This document shows positions 23,428-31,965 of a stretch of DNA of 64,000 nucleotides, one piece after another. Both the position numbers and the translations under genes were made by a program. This DNA comes from SAR202 cluster bacterium Io17-Chloro-G4 (lineage in GTDB: Bacteria; Chloroflexota; Dehalococcoidia; Lucifugimonadales; UBA3495). Within the stretch, counting starts at the first letter, position 1, and each line of letters opens with the position of its first letter. The DNA is taken from the NCBI GenBank assembly GCA_002816455.1, contig MUCR01000012.1:1-64000 (forward strand), given 5' to 3'. The notes under the pieces were generated by a model. The model searched no databases and was not told the origin of the DNA. It was given only the letters and a program-made list of their open reading frames with translations.

Positions 23428-24516
23428 TTTTCCCCAAATTATACCATCACGGCCAGAATCGAGTTTACATTGGAGGCCATTGACCGAAACCGGTGGCTGA
23501 TCGATAACTTGCTGTTGATGCCCAAACACGAAACTTGGCTGCACCGGGAGGTGCGGGTCAGCAGAGCCGCAGGCACAACCCGGATTGAAGGGGCGAAACT
23601 GGATGAGCAAGCGGTGGCGGAGCTAACTCGGCAAGCATTGCCAGGCGCCAAGAATGAAGATGAGCAAGAAAACATCAACGCATTCCAAGCCTATGAGTTC
23701 ATCGATTTCCTGAGCGATCAGGAAGACATTCCTGTGGACGAGCTAGTCATGCGGCAACTCAACCGTTATTTCATCTCCACAGCACCTGCGACCTTAACTC
23801 CTGGAGCTTACCGGAAGGGCTCGAACAGCGTGGGTGACTTCCAGCCTCCCGACCAAGGGGACGTGCCTGACTTGATGCGATCTTTCGCCCTTTGGTTGAA
23901 GGATGAAGGTGATGAGCCACATCCCGTGATTAAGGCGGGTTTGGCCCACTTGCACATGGTCGCCATCCACCCCTTCTGGGATGGCAACGGCAGAACGGCC
24001 CGGGGCTTGGAAACCCTATTGCTCCAGCGGTCGACCTTCGGCTTTAGGAAGCTGCTGTCTCTGGAAGCGACCTTGCTGAAAATCAAAGACCAATACTTCT
24101 CTTCTCTTAGGCAAACCTTGGGAACAGGGTTCAGCGCTGAGTATGACGCTACTCCGTGGCTGGAATTCAGTACCACCGCATTGAAGCTCTGCTCGGACTT
24201 GCTGGTGGAACAGACCACCGATTGGCACCGGATGATGCAAGACGCCCGCGACCGCTGGGAAGCCACGGGATGGCCCCAGCGGTACGTGGACGCCTACGCT
24301 TTGGCGGTCCAATCTGGGCGAATTACTCGTTCCGACTACGTAGACATCACCGGAGTCTCTGTGGCGACGGCCTCCCGGGATTTGGCTGCGATGGTAGACG
24401 CTGGAGTCTTGATATCCGCAGGTAAAACTCGTTCCAGAATCTATAGGCCGGTGAATCTGGACGCAATGGACAGCAGCGATCTACCAAAGGAACAATTGCC
24501 TTTGGATCTAGGCTAA
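23413..24516 (+). CDS. Fic family protein with C-terminal winged helix
   Basis: A 367-residue Fic protein, expected to transfer AMP (or another nucleotide moiety) to a target hydroxyl. The active-site motif 'HPFWDGNGRTAR' is complete. The N-terminal 'AGTTRIEG' matches the S/T-x3-E-G inhibitory-helix motif, so it is self-inhibited (class II). The C-terminal ~70 residues ('DYVDITGVSVATASRDLAAMVDAGVL') form a winged helix-turn-helix, common in this Fic subgroup and suited to autoregulation. The ATG lies within one arm of a 12-bp inverted repeat whose other arm is 40 bases upstream. Intact, monocistronic, AT-rich upstream region. Confidence 0.9.
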   Translation: MNDSIFSPNYTITARIEFTLEAIDRNRWLIDNLLLMPKHETWLHREVRVSRAAGTTRIEGAKLDEQAVAELTRQALPGAKNEDEQENINAFQAYEFIDFLSDQEDIPVDELVMRQLNRYFISTAPATLTPGAYRKGSNSVGDFQPPDQGDVPDLMRSFALWLKDEGDEPHPVIKAGLAHLHMVAIHPFWDGNGRTARGLETLLLQRSTFGFRKLLSLEATLLKIKDQYFSSLRQTLGTGFSAEYDATPWLEFSTTALKLCSDLLVEQTTDWHRMMQDARDRWEATGWPQRYVDAYALAVQSGRITRSDYVDITGVSVATASRDLAAMVDAGVLISAGKTRSRIYRPVNLDAMDSSDLPKEQLPLDLG

Positions 24517-24556
24517 TATACAGAGGTTCGTCAAAGATCGACAAGAGGGTCAAACC

Positions 24557-25723
24557 ATGAAACAGTCAGCTGACGTAGTGATAATCGGCGGCGGCGTCAT
24601 TGGATGCAGCCTTCTCTATAACCTGGCCCAACTGGGGATCACCAACTCCCTGCTTTTGGAAATGGACGTGTTGGCTTCCGGGTCTACAGGAAGGTCTCAG
24701 GCTATTTGCCGGATGCATTACTCCAACCCTGTTACCGCTTCCATGGCTTGGGAGAGCCTCAAAATCTTCGCAAACTTTGGTGACGCAGTAGGAGGGGCTT
24801 CCGGCTTTGTTAAAACCGGGTACTTAGTGGTTGTGGAAGAAATCGAACGGTCCGGCCTGGAAAAAAACGTGGCCATGCAGCAAGACCTGAGTATTAGCAC
24901 CAGCCAGATCACGGCTGAGCACTTGCGGGAACTGGCGCCTATGGTGTCCGTAAACGAAACGGAGGCTCTAGCTTGGGAACCTGAATCGGGATACGCCGAC
25001 CCTTACTCGGTGACAACTTCCTACGCTTCCAAAGCCAGGGAAATGGGCGCCGAGGTGGTACAGCGAACACCGGCTTTAGGAATCGAAGTGACGGGCGGCC
25101 GGGTCCGGGCAGTGTTGACTCCGGAAGGCCGGGTGGAAACCAACACGGTTGTGATGGCAGCCGGTCCTTGGTCTAAGCAGGAAATGGCCAAGGTCGGAGT
25201 GGACCTGCCCCTGATCCCTGTTCGCCATCAAGTTGCTTCTCTAACGCGGCCGGTGGACCGCCTGCCGGAACATCCAACCGTGGGAGATATCGCCCAGTCC
25301 TTTTCCTTTAGGCCAGACGGAGCGGCTATGACGCTAATGGGTTTCGGCGATGACGAGGAAGTTGAAGTTGACTCCTACAATCAGGGCGTTAATATGACCG
25401 CCGTAGCCGACTCGATGAGCAAACTCGCCCGCCGCATTCCAGCCATGGCCGATTGCTACTTTAGGGGTGGATGGTCAGGACTATTCACCACCACCCCCGA
25501 TTGGCATCCAATACTGGACCGGGTGCCCGGAACCGATGGACTGTACTGCGCGGTGGGTTTTAGCGGACACGGCTTCAAACTTTCGCCGATGGTTGGCAAG
25601 ACCATGGCGGAATTGATCGTCAATGGTCAAGCCAGCTCGGTGGACATATCTCCTCTCCGTTACTCCCGGTTCGCTGAGGGAGATTTGATGAACTCCAGCT
25701 ACCGCTACCGGGTCTTGGCCTGA
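24557..25723 (+). CDS. FAD-dependent amine/sarcosine-type oxidoreductase (DAO family)
   Basis: A 388-residue flavoprotein of the D-amino-acid oxidase/sarcosine oxidase fold. The N-terminal dinucleotide motif is 'DVVIIGGGVIGCSLLYNLAQLG', followed by 'GSTGRSQAICRMHYSN' near the flavin ring, and the C-terminal FAD region is 'GLYCAVGFSGHGFKLSPMVG'. It probably oxidises an N-methylated or primary amino acid; the exact substrate is not readable. It follows the fic gene in the same direction, with 40 bases between and a GAGGGTCAAACC site. The downstream gap contains a half CACAGAG repeat. Confidence 0.88.
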   Translation: MKQSADVVIIGGGVIGCSLLYNLAQLGITNSLLLEMDVLASGSTGRSQAICRMHYSNPVTASMAWESLKIFANFGDAVGGASGFVKTGYLVVVEEIERSGLEKNVAMQQDLSISTSQITAEHLRELAPMVSVNETEALAWEPESGYADPYSVTTSYASKAREMGAEVVQRTPALGIEVTGGRVRAVLTPEGRVETNTVVMAAGPWSKQEMAKVGVDLPLIPVRHQVASLTRPVDRLPEHPTVGDIAQSFSFRPDGAAMTLMGFGDDEEVEVDSYNQGVNMTAVADSMSKLARRIPAMADCYFRGGWSGLFTTTPDWHPILDRVPGTDGLYCAVGFSGHGFKLSPMVGKTMAELIVNGQASSVDISPLRYSRFAEGDLMNSSYRYRVLA

Positions 25724-25741
25724 TCTTAGCCGCGCCAGGAC

Positions 25742-25773
25742 TGCCACAGAGACACGGAGGGCACAGAGAGATC
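25742..25773. repeat. Half copy of the CACAGAG-family repeat
   Basis: GCCACAGAGACACGGAGGGCACAGAG matches the left arm of the family. No right arm follows, so this is a truncated copy. Confidence 0.7.
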
Positions 25774-25867
25774 GACCTGAGATATTAGCGCTACTGCGAT
25801 TCAGCCTAATCCCGGCCATTAAATCAACTGCTATAGATGCCACGACTGTGAACCCAGGAAGCTAAAT

Positions 25868-27124
25868 TTGCTAGCATTTAGCCCAAAGGGCTTGGTGATA
25901 GGGGTTTTAATCCTGTTGGTTTTGGCGACGGGTTACAAGGACTTCCGCCCATCCAACTTCGACCTGACCGTCGACCCCTACAAGTACAGCCTACTTCGCT
26001 GGGAAACATCTCACTTTCTGGATAAGTGGCTCCACAAGCTTTCCGACTTGATGCCTTGGACCACTGAGCCGTCCAGAGTAGAGCGGCACGCCCAGATCAG
26101 AGAGTTCTTTGACTTAGGGCAAGAATCCAGAGACCTGGAGCGCCAGTTGTTGGACTCGCGGGCCGGCGATGCAGATAATCTTGGTCTGCGGACTAAGATA
26201 GCTGGAATTTCCCAGCGCCGAGACGAAATTCAAGCCACGGTGGAGGAATCCATCGAGTCTGAAATAAGTCTTGTGCTAAGCCAGGAAGGGTTCGGTTCTC
26301 GTATCGGATTGATATTCCCACCGGTGGACACGGTGTTTGCTCGCTCGCCGGGGGTGCTGATACTCTCGCCCAGGGACCGTATACACCGGCAAGAGTCCAT
26401 ACTCATGAAACCTGGGTTGACTGGGGAAACTCGAGGCCAGATTGAGGACCGAATATTTGAGGACCGGAACCTGGCAGCCTTGGTGGAGAGCACGGGAGGC
26501 GTTGCTGCTTTCCCCAGCGTGGTGACCGAGTCGGGGGGATTGCGCCATGCGGTGGTGACGGCGGCCCACGAATGGCTCCACCACTGGTTTTTCTTCCAAC
26601 CACTCGGTCAGCACTTCTGGGACAACTCAGACATGACAACGCTAAACGAAACTGCGGCCACCCTGGGCGGAGAGGCCATAGGCGACCGGGTGTTCACCGC
26701 AATCACCGGGGAAGAAGTTAGCCGGGACAGTGAGCCGCCTACAGCCGTAGACCCAGACGCCTTTAATTTTAACGACGCTATGCATGAAACCCGGCTGCGC
26801 ACCGAGGACTTGTTGTCCCAAGGGAAGATAGAAGAAGCGGAAACTTATATGGAAGAGCGCCGGTTATATTTAGCGGAAAACAAGATATTCATCCGGAAGA
26901 TCAATCAGGCATTCTTCGCTTTCCACGGCACCTACGCCACCAGCGCAGCGTCAATCAGCCCCATTGATGAGCAACTGAGGCAACTACGCAGCCAAAGCGA
27001 GACATTAGAGGATTTCTTGAAGACGGTGGGGACCTTTGGTAGCTACAGGGAGTTTTTGGAGCACTTGGATGGGGTGGGGGCTGACTTGAGGGAACCGACA
27101 CTCTGGCGACTCAAGGGAGGCTGA
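25868..27124 (+). CDS. Membrane-anchored putative zinc metalloprotease of unknown family (HEWLH)
   Basis: A 418-residue protein with one N-terminal membrane helix ('GLVIGVLILLVLATGYKDF') and a large extracytoplasmic part. At about residues 235-242 it reads 'TAAHEWLHHWFFF', an H-E-x2-H zinc motif. About 20 residues later comes 'LNETAATLGGEAIGD', whose Glu could be the third ligand as in gluzincins. Residues 80-140 are strongly charged helix (possible coiled coil), as are residues 285-335. I do not recognise a named family. TTG 25868 follows AGGAAG and gives the membrane helix; homologues may start later. It ends two bases before the convergent nitronate monooxygenase gene. Confidence 0.7.
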   Translation: MLAFSPKGLVIGVLILLVLATGYKDFRPSNFDLTVDPYKYSLLRWETSHFLDKWLHKLSDLMPWTTEPSRVERHAQIREFFDLGQESRDLERQLLDSRAGDADNLGLRTKIAGISQRRDEIQATVEESIESEISLVLSQEGFGSRIGLIFPPVDTVFARSPGVLILSPRDRIHRQESILMKPGLTGETRGQIEDRIFEDRNLAALVESTGGVAAFPSVVTESGGLRHAVVTAAHEWLHHWFFFQPLGQHFWDNSDMTTLNETAATLGGEAIGDRVFTAITGEEVSRDSEPPTAVDPDAFNFNDAMHETRLRTEDLLSQGKIEEAETYMEERRLYLAENKIFIRKINQAFFAFHGTYATSAASISPIDEQLRQLRSQSETLEDFLKTVGTFGSYREFLEHLDGVGADLREPTLWRLKGG

Positions 27125-27126
27125 CC

Positions 27127-28101
27127 TCAGCTCCCCAGCAACCCACCAGGTCGGTTACGCAATATTTGCTCCGCTTCGGCAATGATGCGCCGCACAATGT
27201 CTCCGGCCGGCTCTACGCTGCTGACTAGTCCTGAGGATCCGCCGGCCCGTGCTGGGGCAATGGATGGGTCTCCAGCAGCAGTTGCGGTGGCGATTTCTTC
27301 TTGTAGTTCGCCTCGGTTGGCTACGACCTCGGCATCTCTTGCGTGCCAGGTATCGGTAAAGTTGTTGCGCAATACCCGGTCGCCCACAGTCAGCGGAAAT
27401 GGAGCATCGGAGGCCAGTTCGTACACCTTGGTCAGTAGCGTATCATCGGCATCGGAAGCAACGACCCGTTCTTTGATCCAATCGGCCCCCAGCCATTCGT
27501 TGCTAGCGACGAATCTCGTGCCGATCCAAGCAGCTTCGGTGCCCATCATCAACGCCGCAGCCAGTCCTCGACCGTCGGCGATGCCACCGGCGGCCACCAC
27601 CGGAATATCCCCGGCGATGTCCAGCACGGATAAAGCGAAGGATATGGTACCCAAATGTCCTGTGTGACCTCCGGCCTCACTTCCTTGGGCCGTGATAATG
27701 TCGGCGCCTGCGTCAACAGCAGCCCTGGCAGCGGCCATGGTCTGCACTTGGGTCAAGACTTTGACGCCAGCGGCTCGGGCTTCCCGAATAAATGGAGTTG
27801 GATCAACGAATGAATGGGCGACGGCATCAACCTTTTCATCTAGTGCCGCCTTGATTACCTTTTCCAGGCCTGGGGCGGAAGAGATAAATCCCACACCGAA
27901 GGGCTTCGAAGTAAGCTCCCTGGTTTTTTGTATCTGCTCTACCACCCATGACGGGTCGGGATTTGTGCCCGTGCCGAGCAATCCAAATCCACCGGCCTCG
28001 GACACCGCCGCTACCAAGTTTGCGGTGGCGGATCCGCCCATAGGGCCGCTGATTATAGGGTGCTTGATCCCAAGGAGTTGGCAAATTCGTGTACGCAGCA
28101 T
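27127..28101 (-). CDS. Nitronate monooxygenase / 2-nitropropane dioxygenase family flavoprotein
   Basis: A 324-residue FMN-dependent TIM-barrel enzyme. 'HPIISGPMGGSATANLVAAVSEAGG' at the start and 'AQGSEAGGHTG' in the middle (phosphate binding) are signatures of the NMO/FabK-like family. It oxidises alkyl nitronates in characterised members, but many homologues have unknown substrates. The catalytic His of class I enzymes corresponds to the HTG segment. It converges with the metalloprotease-like gene with a two-base gap and no room for a terminator. Confidence 0.87.
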   Translation of the reverse strand: MLRTRICQLLGIKHPIISGPMGGSATANLVAAVSEAGGFGLLGTGTNPDPSWVVEQIQKTRELTSKPFGVGFISSAPGLEKVIKAALDEKVDAVAHSFVDPTPFIREARAAGVKVLTQVQTMAAARAAVDAGADIITAQGSEAGGHTGHLGTISFALSVLDIAGDIPVVAAGGIADGRGLAAALMMGTEAAWIGTRFVASNEWLGADWIKERVVASDADDTLLTKVYELASDAPFPLTVGDRVLRNNFTDTWHARDAEVVANRGELQEEIATATAAGDPSIAPARAGGSSGLVSSVEPAGDIVRRIIAEAEQILRNRPGGLLGS

Positions 28102-28198
28102 GAATTCCCCTCTTAACGAATTCGTTCAGAATTGTAACCCCAGCCTGAGCGAGAGTACAGTTTAAAACGTTCGCTCAACACAAAACGTTCAACTACCC

Positions 28199-29410
28199 TC
28201 ACACCCACGGCGCGCGCTTCGACCGGTCCTTTTCCGAGGTGTAGGAGAACAGGCCTTGGCGTTCCAAAGCCTCGCCCACCATCTGCTTGAAAACTCTCCG
28301 GTCTGAGGTGTGGATCACCGCCTGTTCGTGGGACTCGGATATGGACACGGGGTAACCCTGTCCCCTTTGGCACTGGTCCAAGATAAGACTGTGACTCAGG
28401 CCCAGCAGCTTTTCGTCGCATGCAACCCAGGCGGGTATCTCCACCCGGGCGATTTCTTCACCGCCTTGCAGGTAGTAGAAATGGACTTGCTGCTCTTCCC
28501 CATAGTGGTCTCTGGGCACCGAGGAGTTAGTGCGGTAGACCGGTGAACGCCAACCGGATGGGAGCAGGTTCTGGAACAAGTCCCGGTCTAAGAACTCATT
28601 GGCCAGGTCGCAGGGCGAGGCCGCGGACCGGCGGCTGCCGCAGGATTGGCGGCAGTGGGCCAAGTCATGAGGGCAGATACAACGCCGGACGGCATTTACC
28701 ACTTCGGTGCTGCGGGGAAGCGACACGTAAGCGGCCAGCGTCAGAGGGCGGGTTTGGGCGAACTCCCGCATTTTTTCCAAGGCGGGCAGCAGACGGTCGC
28801 GGATAATTGCGTCCCGGACGAAGGGACGGTAGCCTTGGCCGGACAGACCCCACAACACCAGCGATCCGTCCACCAAGGCTAGCGTGGGAATCTCCGGCGG
28901 CAGTTCGCTCACCAACTGAACCAGCCGCTCCAACTCTCCCACCGTCCTCATCAAACCTAGTAGCTGGCCGTTGACCTGCTCTTCTTGGGAGGGATTGCCG
29001 GGGTCTGGGATGCTCAAATCAGAGGGCTCGGTAGCCAGTTGGGACTGGCTAAAAAACTCGGCGCTGGGCTGGGCGCCGTAGGTCAAAACACAGCCGCCCA
29101 GGTTTATCAGGAAGCAGGCCACCGGCAGGTGACGGTCAACATCGATGTGCGAGCCGTCCACCGCCGCTACTTGCCAGTCTTGGGGTGCTAGTGGGGGCGC
29201 ATGACTGCCCAACAACCCTTCTGCCGCCACCGCCGCCAAATAGGGCCGGTCCAGTGCAGACTCGGTTCTGTCTCTTACCGTTGTAGGGTCAACTTGGTTT
29301 GCGGCCTCCAGCAACGCTTTCAGCCGCTGGTCCCGTCCAGACTTTGACTGGCCCAGGGATTGGGCCATTTGCTCCAACTGCAGGGAAATGTCCCCCAAGT
29401 CCAAGGGCAC
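28199..29410 (-). CDS. nurA: NurA-domain DNA double-strand break repair nuclease
   Basis: A 403-residue protein with the NurA pattern: 'QVAAVDGSHIDV' near residue 83, holding the first catalytic Asp, 'TLALVDGSLVLWGL' near residue 185, and a C-terminal 'EIPAWVACDEKLLGLSHSLILDQCQRGQGYP' segment with a further acidic site. In archaea and some bacteria NurA is a 5'-3' exonuclease working with the HerA helicase on DNA ends. No herA is in the window. It begins four bases after the selB stop (GTG 29410), so it is co-transcribed and probably coupled with selB, an unusual partner. Confidence 0.8.
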   Translation of the reverse strand: MPLDLGDISLQLEQMAQSLGQSKSGRDQRLKALLEAANQVDPTTVRDRTESALDRPYLAAVAAEGLLGSHAPPLAPQDWQVAAVDGSHIDVDRHLPVACFLINLGGCVLTYGAQPSAEFFSQSQLATEPSDLSIPDPGNPSQEEQVNGQLLGLMRTVGELERLVQLVSELPPEIPTLALVDGSLVLWGLSGQGYRPFVRDAIIRDRLLPALEKMREFAQTRPLTLAAYVSLPRSTEVVNAVRRCICPHDLAHCRQSCGSRRSAASPCDLANEFLDRDLFQNLLPSGWRSPVYRTNSSVPRDHYGEEQQVHFYYLQGGEEIARVEIPAWVACDEKLLGLSHSLILDQCQRGQGYPVSISESHEQAVIHTSDRRVFKQMVGEALERQGLFSYTSEKDRSKRAPWV

Positions 29411-29414
29411 GGCT

Positions 29415-31280
29415 TTACCTCAACACCCGCTCGTCGCCAACCCGCCGGGTAATTTGCTGCTGGTCCAGGTATTCCAACAATGGCAACAAGAACTTGCGGC
29501 TGGAGTTAAACATGGTACGGGCATCGGCGACAGTAATGCTGCCCTCGGATTTCAGGTGGCCGATTATCTTGTCGGACATTTCCTTATAGGCTTCAGCGGT
29601 GAAGACCACCGAATCGTTGACCTTGACCACCTTGCCGCCATCAATGAGTACCGACAGCAGTTCCGGATCCAGGGTTTGTTCGCTTGAGGGGGAATAAGGG
29701 TCCCTTCCCAGATTCGCCAGGTACGACTCCACTTGCTCTTGCATTTTAGGAGTCAGTTCTACTTGGTGGTCGGGTAGCCGCAATGACCGGCCCACCTCGA
29801 CGACGATACCTTCTTCAGTGAGTTGGGCCAATGCCCGGATAAAGATCGGTTGTGGTAGGTCCAGCCGGCTGCGGACCTCTTGAGCCGGCACTCCAGGGCG
29901 CAGTGGGTTTTGGTTGTGGTAGGTCTGCAGGGCCACAAAGGCCTTGCTTTTTAGGACCGTCCAACCTTGAGTGGAGTAGACTACGGCGTCGTTGTCCGAA
30001 CCCAGCCTTCCCAAGACCATGACTTGCCCTTCTTCAGAAAGGCTGGGGATGCGCTCCAAAACCTCAGCTTCGGGAAGGTTGGACCTGCGGGACAACGTGG
30101 TTAGGTCGCAAGGCCCCCATTGCTCCGCCACCGAGAGCAGAATATCCTCTCCGGTGCCCTCATCCAGCATCATCAAGCGTTCCACCACGTCGGGGTTAAA
30201 CCGGCGGTGCCTTCGCCTGGGATTGGGGTCCACAACTTGGCCGCCGCCCAAAGTGTCTTCGGCGGAGCGGACGACGAAAAAGTCGCCCTTCACCATGGGC
30301 AAAGAGTCATCCAGCAGGATTTGCACCCAGCCTTCGGCTCCCGGCGCCAAGCGAGCGGCGTCCAAGATGCGCACCCGGGCTGTTGCTTCGCTTGACAGCA
30401 GATGGAAGGTTACGCCCTCGTTGTGGCGCAACGCATGGGACGCGCCCTTGACCATTCTGATTTTGGCGTCCAACCGTCGGGTGGGTCGAAGCCAACCGGG
30501 GTTTGTAAGAATTTCGCCCCTTTCCACTTCGTCCCGGGACAATCCGGAAATATTTACTGCCAGCCGGACCCCTGGTTGAGTGTGGTCCACCTTGTTCTTG
30601 TGGCTTTGCAGCCCCCGAATCCTGCCCCGCCGTCCCGAGCCCACCAGTTCCACTTCCTGTCCAACAGCCAATACGCCGTCTATCAGGGTGCCGGTGACCA
30701 CAGTCCCAAAGCCGGTTATTGTAAAACAGCGGTCCACTGGCAACCGGGGCCGGCCCAGGTCGGCACGCTCCTCGGTGTTGTCCAATATCTGATCGATGGC
30801 GGAGCGCAACTCATCCAAGCCTTCGCCGGTGTAAGCCGAAACTCCCACCATTGGACAGCCCTGGAATGAAGTGCCCTCCAAGGCGTCTTCCACTTCGGCC
30901 TTGACCAGTTCCACCAACTCTTCGTCCACCAAGTCGGCCTTGGTGATTACCACCAAGCTGCGTCGAATTTGGAGGATGTCAAGAATAGCCAAGTGCTCCC
31001 GAGTTTGGGGCATGACGCTTTCGTCGGCGGCGACGATCAACATGGCCAAGTCGATGGCGCCCACGCCGGCCAGCATGTTCTTAATGAACCTCTCGTGGCC
31101 TGGCACATCGACGATGCTCACTTCCCGGCCGCTGGGCAGCGTCATCCAAGCGAAGCCCAAGTCCACGGTCATCTCCCGTTCTTTTTCCTCGGGCAACCTA
31201 TCGGGGTCGATGTCTGTTAGCGCTTTTACCAGGGTGGACTTGCCGTGGTCCACATGGCCGGCAGTACCGATGACGTACAT
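29415..31280 (-). CDS. selB: Selenocysteine-specific translation elongation factor SelB
   Basis: A 621-residue GTPase that delivers Sec-tRNA to UGA codons marked by a SECIS hairpin. The G domain has 'GTAGHVDHGKST', 'DVPGHERF' and 'TKADL', with the short SelB-type beta-barrel domains following. The C-terminal ~250 residues are winged-helix repeats that bind SECIS RNA, ending 'GSITVADARTMFNSSRKFLLPLLEYLDQQQ', typical of SelB. The track start adds 11 residues; ATG 31280 gives the conserved 'MYVIGTAGHVDHGKST'. selA, selC and selD are not visible in the window. Its presence supports UGA recoding of the sulfurtransferase at 5.8 kb. Confidence 0.93.
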   Translation of the reverse strand: MYVIGTAGHVDHGKSTLVKALTDIDPDRLPEEKEREMTVDLGFAWMTLPSGREVSIVDVPGHERFIKNMLAGVGAIDLAMLIVAADESVMPQTREHLAILDILQIRRSLVVITKADLVDEELVELVKAEVEDALEGTSFQGCPMVGVSAYTGEGLDELRSAIDQILDNTEERADLGRPRLPVDRCFTITGFGTVVTGTLIDGVLAVGQEVELVGSGRRGRIRGLQSHKNKVDHTQPGVRLAVNISGLSRDEVERGEILTNPGWLRPTRRLDAKIRMVKGASHALRHNEGVTFHLLSSEATARVRILDAARLAPGAEGWVQILLDDSLPMVKGDFFVVRSAEDTLGGGQVVDPNPRRRHRRFNPDVVERLMMLDEGTGEDILLSVAEQWGPCDLTTLSRRSNLPEAEVLERIPSLSEEGQVMVLGRLGSDNDAVVYSTQGWTVLKSKAFVALQTYHNQNPLRPGVPAQEVRSRLDLPQPIFIRALAQLTEEGIVVEVGRSLRLPDHQVELTPKMQEQVESYLANLGRDPYSPSSEQTLDPELLSVLIDGGKVVKVNDSVVFTAEAYKEMSDKIIGHLKSEGSITVADARTMFNSSRKFLLPLLEYLDQQQITRRVGDERVLR

Positions 31281-31369
31281 GGTTAGTCCTGAATTCTCAT
31301 GATCGCCTGACAAGTGGGATCCGAAGAGAAAGAAATACCCGACGGCTCACAATTCTACCGGATGCTCGT

Positions 31370-31600
31370 CTATGCAACCGTGATCTCTCGTGCGTGGAGT
31401 ATCTCGTGTTTGCCTATCGGGCGAATATCAGTTTCGTTAAGCGTCAAGAGAGCAGCAGTGTCACCCTCTCCAGTCACAAACTCGACTTCAAAGGCTTTGC
31501 CGTCTGGATAACAGTGCACCACCGTCCCTACGTCTCCCCTTTCTAGTCCGTGTTCTTTAAAGTCACGGGTGAGGACGACCGAATCTAACTCACCGATCAT
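31370..31600 (-). CDS. DUF4926 domain protein
   Basis: A 76-residue protein matching DUF4926, a small SH3-like beta-barrel: 'LDSVVLTRDFKEHGLERGDVGTVVHCY', then 'AFEVEFVTGEGDTAALLTL' and 'DIRPI'. ATG 31600 overlaps the stop of the upstream DUF6883 gene by four bases (ATGA), so the two are coupled; the longer track ORF runs into that gene in another frame and is not real. DUF4926 often follows DUF6883, and the pair has the size and layout of a toxin-antitoxin-like or immunity module. Function is unproven. Confidence 0.8.
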   Translation of the reverse strand: MIGELDSVVLTRDFKEHGLERGDVGTVVHCYPDGKAFEVEFVTGEGDTAALLTLNETDIRPIGKHEILHAREITVA

Positions 31601-31953
31601 CTGGTTCCTCCCTGTCGGGGTCGGTCTGAATAGGCAGTCACGAAACGCGGCTGCGCGATTCCCCGGTCGATGATCCAAACTGTTCGCAGCCAGACAGTTT
31701 CTCCGTTAGGAGCGCTAATCTCTCCTGTGATTACGTATTTCGTGCCGTATTCCGAGGTTATTGTATCTGTCAAAACGCCTTCATGAGCGATTGATATCAG
31801 ATCTCGCTCCAGGGTGCTGGAGTCCTTAATATCATACCCCAGATTTTTTAGAAATAGGGCTTTGGCTCTGCCGATGGGATGGACTTCAGACAATAGGTAG
31901 CCGTCGAGTTTCGCCGAAGGAACGTAGGCGCTTTCTCGATTTGGCAGTGTCAT
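31597..31953 (-). CDS. DUF6883 domain protein
   Basis: A 118-residue protein matching the DUF6883 family: 'KLDGYLLSEVHPIGRAKALFLKNLGYD' then 'YGTKYVITGEISAPNGETVWLRTVWIID'. Similar domains occur alone, paired with DUF4926, or as C-terminal toxin domains of polymorphic toxins; nuclease activity has been proposed but I cannot show it. It is translationally coupled to DUF4926 downstream (ATGA overlap) and begins 12 bases after the hemW stop in the same direction. Confidence 0.75.
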   Translation of the reverse strand: MTLPNRESAYVPSAKLDGYLLSEVHPIGRAKALFLKNLGYDIKDSSTLERDLISIAHEGVLTDTITSEYGTKYVITGEISAPNGETVWLRTVWIIDRGIAQPRFVTAYSDRPRQGGTR

Positions 31954-31965
31954 TAGCGGATCACG

